Translations under genes and position numbers: made by a program | In this document: positions 1 to 11,100 of the stretch, piece after piece | Layout of the letters: each line of letters opens with the position of its first letter | Position numbering within the stretch: the stretch's first letter is position 1 | Source: Phoronis australis | Taxonomy: Eukaryota > Phoronida > Phoronidae | Direction: 5' to 3' | Length of the DNA stretch: 64,000 nucleotides | Assembly: GCA_002633005.1 (NCBI GenBank) | Contig: NMRA01000066.1 | Coordinates: forward strand, 331,009-395,008 | Notes under the pieces: generated by a model | What the model was told of the DNA's origin: nothing | Seen by the model: only the letters and a program-made list of their open reading frames with translations | Database searches by the model: none

Positions 1-2035
1 CAGCGCTATTACAGATTTGGTTTCAATCTACTGGAATAAGCAACCTTTAATACATTTCCTGCTAGCATAATGCCTGCAAATGTCCACTGCTTTGCGGAGG
101 GGTGTGCGAATGGTTTACGGAAAAAGGCAGACCTCTTGAAATATCCATGAATGAATTCAAAGGACATGATGCTCCACACATTTCCCTTTGCGAAGAATCC
201 GCGTCCTACTGTCAGTGTCAGCGGGAAAATTTCGATCCAAGCCCATGTCAAAAAACGAAAATAAAATTAACTAGTGAGCTCAAACTAATCAAACCATGGA
301 AAGGGATGACAATGGGGTATATCCTTTTGTTTTTACATTAATGAACCACTGTGTAGTAACTGAATCGGCTGTTCACCAAATCCGAGATTCTCAAACACAA
401 AATTTACCTGAGTTCATTACCAACCTCCCTTCCTCCTCCTCCCTCGCTCCTCTCACTCCTTCGCCAACCCCTTCCCTACCTCCTGCACCCCACTCACTCT
501 CCCTCCCTTTGTCTCTTTATATTTCATAACCGGCTGTTTCAGATGGGTATCCGCGTTTCCGGGGACGGCCAAATGATTTGGAACTGCCTGATTTTCATCA
601 TCCTAGGACAAAATCACCGAAAACACGATATCTTTCAAAGTCGATACAAATAGGCAAAAATCACCTGGCGCGTGTCGCAGATTTTTCCTGCATCAAAATC
701 ACGGAAATATCATTAAAAGAATAAACTTACGGTTGTAAAAATCGTCTGTTCTGTCAAATTTCGTTGATAATGATTTCAATCAACGGCATTTTAAAGAGAC
801 ACGTTGGGTCATTCCATAGCAATGCAATGTAAAATGGAAAAGGCACGCACAGCGTTCATTTTGAGTCAAATAACCAGATGAAAAGTTGCAAAATATTCCT
901 TAAATCCGTAATCAGGCGAGTGGCCTTTTCACGGTAAAAGCTTTATGGAAGTTTTAGTATTAGTGGCTTATATTTATTTTATAACAGATATAAATGACAT
1001 ATGAATTATGACAATAAGTGCTCAGTCCAAACTGCGCTCATTTGACACTTAAGAGTGAGACATAATAACAGTTAACAAGTGAGGTCAAATAATAAAGCTT
1101 AGTCTAGGCAGCTATACTGTGTTAGTTGTCCACAGAAATACTGAATTAATAATTCTAAAGCTCCTGGTATGCTAATTCCTAAAAGTCATTGTAAAGATAT
1201 GTTAAGTACGAAAATTGTAGTGATTTAATTATGTAATGAACAAGTGTGAAATGCCGCTCATCTTTAACTGAATCAAAATATTTTCATCATCAAAACCTAT
1301 AAGTACATGTAGATGGACACTTCCAATCCAGGGCCGGAACACAAGAAACGTGACATTTTAATTCTTACAGCCCGCTTAGTTACATACATATACTTGCACA
1401 AAATAATATGATCTCAACTTAGGTTTATTTTGTTTCTCGCATCACCTAACAATGCTCAAAACAACACTGAATATTAATAACCAATAAACAACTTCTAATA
1501 TAATCTAATCTGTCCACCCTTTTCTAACAACAGAGTTATACCACTTAACAATTTTCCAAAAGTCCTACCAAATTAAGTTCCTTCTATTATTTGTAAAATC
1601 CGAAGATCCCCACCAACAGCGTGAGCTGTTTTAAATCCGTTTACCCCTAACTAAAAAGCATATTAGCTCTATTTGGTATATTTTCAGAATTAACGTTAAA
1701 CCTTCGCACAGCAGATACATAGCGCCAAATTCGCACTGCACAATAATTACATACAATTTTAACACTTAGAAATCTTAGATGTTTATTAATAAAAATATCT
1801 TACAAAAATTAACTAATGCTCACTCTGAAGCCTCAGGCTCGGGAGTAAGGACACGCTTTTCTTGAAATCTAAATATTCGCCATTTACCTCAAACATCCAT
1901 TAGCAATAATTTATATTTAACTACAAAACTTTTTAGCTCGAATTCAAAACTATTTTTGTTAGGTTTAGTTATATTTTCAACAGGATTTGTTTTGTATAAT
2001 TTAGCAGACGTTATCAATTTTATACACAGTTATTA
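1..2035. other. Gene-poor flank
   Basis: AT-rich DNA without a supported exon. Short frames near 70-260 have a cysteine pair and an HTFP motif, faintly like a THAP domain, but an in-frame stop interrupts them. Positions 420-520 are a C/T-rich low-complexity tract. Confidence 0.4.
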
Positions 2036-2240
2036 AGAAAAAATACCAAATCATTTAGGTTGTATTCACTTTGGGATAAGAGAACAACTTCGTCTCCACC
2101 GACCGAAATCGATCATATTGAATCGCTAAACTTCACATACTTACCTTTTATGTTGACATTGTTTGCTAAATAATTAAAATACAGAACAAAAAATATGCTT
2201 GATAAAATAGTTCCTTGACAAACACCATTTTCTGTATTAA
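2036..2240 (-). pseudogene. Reverse-transcriptase fragment of a non-LTR retrotransposon
   Basis: The minus strand reads NGVCQGTILSSIFFVLYF followed by NYLANNV, close to the RT block GVPQGS-x-L-x-P-x-LF-x-x-Y-x-N-x-L of CR1/jockey-like LINEs. A stop and a degraded ADD region follow (GGDEVVLLS). Flanking sequence to about 1500 looks like further decayed element but no frame survives. Confidence 0.5.
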
Positions 2241-3210
2241 ATTAGTGAGAGAAATTATAACTGTTTAGTCCAATATAGCTTACGGATTCTTTCAGTATAA
2301 TTCATTTTATTACACATATCACTCTTTACACTATAACTTCACAATATTTTAGATACTTTTTCTAGAATTTAAAAAAATGATTGATTTAGGTAAGCGATCG
2401 CGGTGCCAAGGTTACATAAGATCAATAATGTGACCTTTGGTTTTTTAGAAAACAAACGAGAGAAAGAACTGCGTGTGTAACAAAAGAAAAGGGGAAAACA
2501 GTTCCTCCAGGGCATGGGATCGTAATTGTTGTAACGCGGTGAAATGTACACCATTATTTTTATATCAAGGGCTCATCTCATTCTAAGTTAAAGAAGACTG
2601 AAAAAGTCTCAACTTTGACATGATTTCAGGATTACACATCCGTTCTACTGACTGCGACTATTCAGCGTAGACGTGTACAGCACCACATCTGCTGTTGAAT
2701 GGCTAGATCATCAAACTTAATAATCTGGACTTGTCATCACGTACAATATTGAAAACTTTACTCGAAGGGTGTTTCGTGGTTGGTTATTACGAGATCAGAA
2801 AAATCTCGAGTGTGATGGGTTAAAGCGACTTTATCGGTCTTACGGTGGAAGAACACATTTTGAGCATTATTGTACGTTGGATGAGATAGACTTCTGGAGG
2901 TTATTAGCTTTGACCTGAGTTATAAAACAACAACATTGTTGTTTTTTTGATTTAACTACGGTACAAACCAGTAATTCTCGCCACTGTCTGCCAGACCTGC
3001 GCAGAAACCAAGGCCGTGTGTTTACTGGGCTGTACTACGGTATTTGTCTCAGTGACAGAGTGGTCGGTGCTATGGAGAAAATAGTGGATTTGATTCCGCG
3101 TTACTAATGAATTCTGAATAATAACTTTTCTCACTGAGGGTGTCCCCTTTAAAACCTATCCACTCCGTGTTGTACACCTAATTTAAACCATCGGGAGGCG
3201 TATATTTATC

Positions 3211-3767
3211 TTAATTCCCGTCATCGGACAACGTATATTCCTCCAACTCCAAATCACAGGACGGCATATATTTGTACGAATTTAATCCTTCAGACGGCGT
3301 ATGTTTGTCCGAATTTTGACCACTGGACGACATACATTTGGCTGAATTCAAGACATCGGGCGACGTAAGTTCCTTCAACTTCAAATGATCGGACGGCGTA
3401 TATTTTTCTGAATTTAAGCCACCAGACGACCTATATTCGTCTGAATTCACACCACTCGACAACGAATAAGTGTCCGAATTCAAAGCATCGGACGGCTTAT
3501 ATTCGTCTGAATTCAAACCATCAGCAAGTACTGTTGTCTTAGTAGGGGTATTTCTTTTCGACTGGCTTTGAGGGCTGATAGAGATCACACTGACTTTCCG
3601 CTTCCTTCTGCACAACAGACTACACCAAGCGTCGCGCACTTGTTTTTCTCGAACGTTGAAGAAAATAAAAATGAAGAACCCTTGCAACGAATTACATATG
3701 CAGAAAATGTATTGGAAGGCAATACGAGCCTCGTTGATCGCAAGGAATCCAAATACCCAGGTAATCC
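3211..3767 (-). CDS. aGPCR exon 21: TM6-TM7 and cytoplasmic tail with 11-residue repeats, stop codon
   Basis: The exon completes TM6 (GITWVFGFL) and TM7 (FQYIFCICNSLQGFFIFIFF), then a basic, cysteine-bearing juxtamembrane segment (CSLLCRRKRK) that could be palmitoylated. The last 101 residues are nine 11-residue repeats of pattern LNSDEYxPSDx; two of them have LKLKEL or LELEEY in place of LNSDEY. The frame ends at TAA. The repeats are Ser, Asp and Tyr rich and could carry phosphorylation sites; no known motif was recognised. Confidence 0.92.
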
Positions 3768-5141
3768 CTACAATCGGAAAAGAAAACAATACTCAGCACA
3801 TACGTCTAACAGTCAAACGGTTCTATTCAATAGTCAAAGCGATCTGCTCTCCGACTGACCATACATTTTTTTTAGGATCGTTGTAAAAGTAGAAATGAAG
3901 AATCATAGCCACGAGTTACAGTGTATATGTGCAAAAAATTAAAGAGAATTCAGAGCCCCACTGACGGCAAGGAATCCAAACAAGTAATCCCTGCAATGGT
4001 AAACACAGTACAATACTCGCATACATATAACACTCAAACCGTACTGTTACGTCGTCATAGCGATCCGGCAAAAAAAAGAGTTCTTTGGAAACAAACTCAT
4101 TTCAACTTTTAGTATCGTAAATATCACAAGAAAGGGCGCCGGGTCAACCAAACCACAACCATCTTTAAAATGATATTCTCAGGAAAAAATAATTCTTAAT
4201 AATTTTACCTACCAAGCAAGAACAAGGTAGAGATCCCAGCATTTAGACGTAAAATGGCAGCCGTGCGTTCAGACTGGTTCGACCGCAGCTTTTTTCTCCC
4301 ACATTTGAAGGAGCGTATCACGAGGACGAAGATTACTGAGTTCACGAATATTACTGTACACACAGGCACCATGAAGGCGAAATAGAAGAGGTCACGTGAC
4401 AACCAGCAACTGAAAAAGATTATGACAGTAAGGTTCGTTCAGTGTTTTTTCGCATTCGTGACAATGAGACTTGTCACGTATGCAATCCCCCGCTTTGTAT
4501 GTAGACTTACACGTATACTACCATTTTAATTCGTCATGAAGGATATAAATAGGTAAATAAAACAACAAGAATGGATCAACTGAACTTTTCGGATGTAATT
4601 ACGTCCTTTGTCAACAGAAACAGAAATAAAGTAAAATCAAACATTATATGACAATTAGTGTTTGATTTTACTTTATTTCTGTTTCTGTTGACAAAGGACG
4701 TTATTACATCCGAAAAGTTCAGTTGATCCATTCTTGTTTTATTTACCTATTTATATTCTACATTTCGTGAAACATTAGTATCCTTCGGAGGATCTGGATC
4801 ACCTTATTTAGTTTCAGATTTATTTTCTACGTTAATTCGTCATGAGGAACACGAAATGGACATGAGTGAGAATTCTCAATTTATAATCCCGCAGCAAAGC
4901 GCGCTTTTTCCTCGTTGCACTTAATTTGTTGTGACAAAACCGTTGGCATCTGTTCAGTTGACATGCTTTCACTGCCTTAAGATAAATTGAAGTTACGGGA
5001 TTTGTGTATCTATGCGAAGTACTATCTATTTAATCACCTCAGACAATTCCTCATGTCTTAAGATGCACCAGTTTATTTCGAGAACTGATTTAATTAAATA
5101 AAACAAACTTATAATGAATGTTGCACTCGCAGTTTTCTCTG

Positions 5142-5173
<32 letters not shown>

Positions 5174-8100
5174 TGTGTGTGTTACATCCCATAAATGTGA
5201 AAATGCGGATATTAAATGCGTCACGTTATCAACTATGAAATACGAGAAAGTAAAGCCAATCCGTATACCATGGTAGAGTCCGTTTTTCACGGTTGGTGAA
5301 CAGCCTCCTTGTGGAGCAAGTTTGCATGTTTTCGTTGCATTTGAATTAGAATTTTGGCTGATTTTGTTGGCCGGGGACGCTGTTTAGCTCGACGTATTTA
5401 TGATGACCCGGATTGAAATCAGCGAGGCTTAAAAGTAACCGCCTGATCGGTGTGCGTCGGAATTTTCATCAGTAAATCTTTTCTGTTTTCAGAGCAGTAA
5501 AACTGATTTTTCAGTAATGACGTCTTGGATCAAGGTAACCCAAGGTATTCGGCCTCTGCACTTGTGTAATTGTATCGTTAAGTAACCCATTTAGTTATTC
5601 AACGCGTGTTGAATAACATTTTGGCGAGAACACGAGAGCGGATTCGAAGTCGCTTCGCTAGAATTTCAAGCCGTCGACTTAACCACTGCGTCATTCAGCA
5701 GGTGACGTCATCGTACGTGAAAATAGAATACTTAATGAGGTCGCACAATAATCGCATGTTCGACAAACCTCAGTGTATCGACACGTACGCTGTGAAAAAT
5801 CAGACGCACAATTTCAATAAAAACTACATCTTTAATTCTGTAAAATTTAGCTGTCATTTTCTTTCACTTGTAAATCATCGGTCTCCAGTTTAAATGCGTG
5901 TAACATCTTGTCGGGATCCTTTGACTTGTACATTACACTTGGTAACAAGTGAAAACCTACTTTAGCTGACGACATTTTCACTCTGAAAGCTTACCATGAT
6001 AAGATGTGTATTGAGCAAGACTTGCTGCTTAAAACATACTTTGTAGATTCACTTTATTCCTGTTGTGTTTAAATTTTCAATTGGTTTTACGTAAAAACAT
6101 TTAATTCCTACATAGAAAGTAGTTAGAAGGGCAGAGAAGAGTCGAGAAAGGTAGATCGATTCACTGCAATGCTTATCGTTTAATATGTGGTATAAATAGA
6201 TTATACATGTTCTCAGTCGTTATCCCTACATAGAGCTCTCGTGGATTTTGTAGAATTAATACCCTCGGAGCTATATGTATATTTCATTGAAGACAAGACT
6301 TTGTTCAGTTTTTACAAATTTAATTTCGGTTCTTTCAAACTCTCTAAATATAAACTTTCTATTACACAAAACTGCAATTTGCTCGGCGTTCGTTTCGTGA
6401 AGGCGAAAATTTGCGAAAGCGCGAGACATGCAAGATTTCATAAAACATCGCTATGTATTACAAGAGAGACACGTGATTACACAAGCTTCCTTAGCGAGGT
6501 TCTTGCGTCAGCGGAACTTTACCCAGGTAAACTGTCAAGCATTCAATTTGGCACAACTGTGCCATTTCGTGCCACGAATGTTGACTGACATGATGGGCGT
6601 GGCAAAAGACAATCGGTTGACTAAGCGACCGAGGAAGAGCATGCACTGGTTATAGATATGAAGACTGTATGTCACGTAATGTGTGCTTTTATAATTTTTA
6701 TCAGACTACGTGGAAATAATTGGAAAGCTGAGGCCAAAAGAATGCAAATCTGTAGTAACGATACCTTTCACAATTCTGTATGCCTCAGTTTTTAAGTCAG
6801 CTCCCATGCTGGTTTTTGACCAAACTACTTGTAAAGTAACCGCATACATGTCCCACCGTCAACAGGATTCATAGTTACCTGTATATAAATACTTATTCAA
6901 AAAACTAGCCGACAGTCTCATAGTGTTCCATTATGAGCACAGAAAATGTGACTTATATGTACAGTGATATGATGCCGGGCGTTTGTCGTAATTTGTTCAG
7001 AACGCCACCTAGTGAATTTCGAGTCACTCTCTCAAATCTACATTGATAGCACTTACTTTTTACCGCCGTATAATCCAGGATTCACAGCAAGTGGTATTAC
7101 TGTGAAGAGCAAGGGCACTCCTGCAAGTGAAAAAATACGAGACTGATATACTCACAAAAATACTATGTAAATTATTGGGGACAAATAAAACAAGAAGAAT
7201 AATTTGTATTTTAAGTTGTATTGGGAATTTCAGGGTCACAGCTCTACAAATAAATATTTCACAGAAGGAACCAGATGGGTTCCTTAAATACAAGAGATAA
7301 CACACACATTTAAATTAATTGACAAACTAGCTGTACCGGTACTTAGCATAGCCTGGTACCAATGCAAACTTTCAAGGTTTGTTTTCAACTCACGTAACCA
7401 AAATGGCATACTTAAACTTGAGTGAATCAAGTTAGCGGCGGTGAAACTTCCTTTGAAATCGGTGTAGTCAATTCTTCTCAATATGAATCAAGCAAAAGCT
7501 TTCGAAGGTGGTGCAGCAAAATGTTCCAAGGATTAGCTATGACTTTAATGTACTTATTTTCGGCCTATATTACATTTCCAACTTCAATTCACTTTTCAAG
7601 CCGTGAAAGGCCGACAATAAGTACATTAAAGTCATAGACAATCCTTGGAACACTATGCTGCACCACCCTCGAACCCCTTCCCCCCAAAAAACAGGTGGCG
7701 CTTCGAAACATGACGGGTGTGTTTTAGAATTCGAGAAGCCTGCAAAAATATCAGCTCTAAAACCTAACCATGGAAGCGAACACGTTCATGCAAGGCATAA
7801 AATCTCCACTCCAGGACTCGGATATAGAGGGACTGTTCATAGAAATGTTCAAACGTACTCTCAAGGAACGGGACGAAACTGACAGTCTAAATAGAAAGGT
7901 AAGTGAACTGGATGAACGTTTAGACGACAGCGAGCAATATTCCAGACGAAACTGCCTGGTAATACACGGTGTAGAGGAAAATAAGGGGGAGGTTACTGAT
8001 GAGCTAGTAATAAACATAGCCAAGGAGTTGGAAGTTGACCTGCCCACGACGGAATTGGACCGTACCCACAGGTTGGGTGCTTTTAACAGAGATGCCAGGG

Positions 8101-11100
8101 GTAAACCTAGACCGATCATCGCTAAGTTTATTTATCGTAACCAAGGGCGTGTCTCGATGTGAAAAATACATATCAATGAAAATCTCACAAAGAGGAAAGC
8201 TGCTATTTTTGTACAGTGTCGCAGATTAGTGAAACGGACAACCCTGTTTATGGAAATCCGTAACACCACTACAGACTACTCAAAAAGAAAGAAGAAAAAA
8301 CACATCAATTATGAACGTAATTTAGAAGAAATCATTAATAGGCTGGTAAGCAAAGGCAACCCGACTGAAGGTGATCTAACAACTTTAGAAGAAAAAAGAC
8401 TAATTTACAAGAATTAAGAACAGACACGTTGAAGGGCTATGTTGTCCGATCAAGAGCAAACTAGATTGAGAGTGGAGAACGCCCTACCAAATATTTTTGC
8501 AACTTAGAATGAAGGAACTTTTTTAGTAAGTGGATACATGCTATAGAAACAGAAGAAGGAAAAACTATTACGGATCAAAAGGAAATTTTATGGGAGACAA
8601 TGATTTTTTTACAAAAACTTATATTCTTCGAGGTCTGAGAGTGAAGAAATGTTAAATAGTGTACTCGGACTTTGCCAGTTCCCGGTACTTTCGAAGTTGG
8701 AGGCAATCCAATTAGAAAATGAAATTAATATTGATGAATTATTTGAGGTTTTAAAAATACAAAAAACGAGAAAAGTCCAGCCTTGGATGGCTTTACGATG
8801 GAATTTTTGAAGTTCTTTTGGGAAGAAATAAAATATTTTGCATTGTGGCACATTAAATGTAGTTTTGAAAAAGCACAAATGTCTACAAATCAACGGACTG
8901 CGATTATTACATATATTCCAAAACCAGACAAGCTGAAACAGTTTCTGAAAAACTGGCGACCAATAACTTTATTGAATAGTTTATACAAACTGGCTTCGGG
9001 ATGCGTTTAAAAGTTCTAGACAAGCTGATTGCAAACACCCAAACTGGATTTATCATAAAATATTTTCATATATCGAATAATGTTGGCTTTGAAATTGAAA
9101 TTATCCAGGACTTCGAATACAAAGTCCCAGGAAACACTATCAAAAGCCTTTTCAAAATCTATCAACACAAGTAGTCCTGAAATGTTGTGTTTGTCTGTAT
9201 AATTAATAATATCATAAATTAGTCCTGTGTTCTCAACCATAAATCTTCCTTATAATAAGCCAATTGCCCGTGTCATGCAAAATGGATTTCTGTCAGATAA
9301 CATCATACTGGAACACGGATGTCGATCAGGTGATCCTTTCTCCCCTTGTATTTTTATATTGTGTGCTGAAATTTTGTAGATATTGATTAAACATGATCCT
9401 GAAGTGAAAGGTTTTAAAATCGACGACGAAGACTTCATTATAACACAATACGCAGATGACACAACTTTCACATTAGACGGAACTCCAAGATCTTTGGCAG
9501 CATTTATGAACAACCTAGAGTTCTGTGCAGGGATGTCGGGGCTGAACACGAAAGTAGTGTGGATTGGAAGTAGAACATTCTCTCAAAAACTGTTTCACCG
9601 CACGCTTTGGAAACTAAACTGGGGTAACGTTGGTTTTAAGCTTCTGAGAATTAATTTCAGTGTGAACTTGGAAACTATGTCCAAAGATAACGTTGATGCA
9701 AAAATAATGGAAATGAAGAAGCTGATTAATATATGGTCTCGTAGAGAGCTGACTATCTTTGGAAAGGTCACAGTATAAGAAAACACTTGGGTTTCCAAAA
9801 ATTATACATCTGCAAACGCTGCTCTTAGTCCCAATGATATCACTTTTGGTGATATTGAAACTTTTTAAATTCATTTGGTACGGAAAACCTGATAAAATAA
9901 AAAGAGTACTCATTAAATCCATACAAGGGGGTGGATTGAGGATGATTGATGTCAGAAATGTAATATGTCTTTAAAAATTTCATGAATTAGAAGATTCTTT
10001 TTAACAACATCTCCATGGACTTATTCGTTGCAAAAAGACATCGGGCTTACTAGAGATGGAATATTGAGTTATGGAGACTACATGTTAACTAGATCGGATA
10101 ACTGTAACTCTTTTTGGAAAGAATGCTCTGCAGTATTGGAGCAATTCTTAGTTCGCAAACAAACTATTTCAGGTCACGAAGATGCGATGTCAATTAATGT
10201 GTAGTCCAGCAGTAGTATTGCGGTGGAATACAGTCCTTGTATTTATGAGTCATTCGTTGAAAAAGGTATATATTTGTGAACGATTTTTAGACTGGAATGG
10301 TAACTTCTACACCGTCCTTTGAAAGTTTCAGACGATTCATCAGATTAATGTCAGCTTTCTCAAATATTAGTCAAATGTTAGTGCAATAAAAATATATGAA
10401 TACGTTTTCCAAAAACATAAAACTAAAAACAGGTAGAAGGACCACTTGTACCTTTTTCTCTAAAAATATCAATTTGACGAAAAACAGATGTCAGACATAA
10501 TACCATCGGCACAAAAGAAATTCGAAGTTTTGGGATTTACGCTATCAGAGAAGATGTGGAATTTCTACTACAAACTTCCACATGAATGTACGAATGACAA
10601 AAGCTTACTTTTGTTTTAGTTTCGCTTACTGCACAGAATTCTACCTACTAATTATTTTTTAAATAAGATTAGACATGTGGACTCAAATGCTTGTACTTTT
10701 TGTAAATACTTTCCCGAAACTCTAGAACATTTATCCTTTGAATGTGAATATGTTAACTCTTTCTGCCATGCAGTACGTCTCTAGTTAATCACTGCAATGC
10801 AAGTAAATTTTGAAATAGACAAAACCACCATTGTATTTGGTCTTCAAAATGAACAGAATATAATTTTGAATTGGTTCCTTTTACAAACCAAAATTTTCAT
10901 TTTTAAAATGTCTTAACATTTTTTTTGAGGGAGTGTTTTAATGTAGAATTAAGTGCTTCGTTAAACACATGAAAATTTAATGAATACAAAATATGGAAAG
11001 ATTGGAAATGAAGGGAAGCAAAGAGTTGACCAGATGCCAGAACAGAAATTTAAGTAATACTGTTTAACTTGGAAGTAATAATGAAATGTTTTCTCGTCAT

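Noticed and set aside
71-260. THAP-like frame (HCFAEGCAN ... LHTFP)
   Set aside because: An in-frame stop separates the two halves, the tryptophan and final C-x-x-HF are not seen, and no terminal repeats were found nearby.
3568-3886. Plus-strand frames opposite receptor exon 21
   Set aside because: Antisense shadows of the TM7 and tail exon, without any domain signature.
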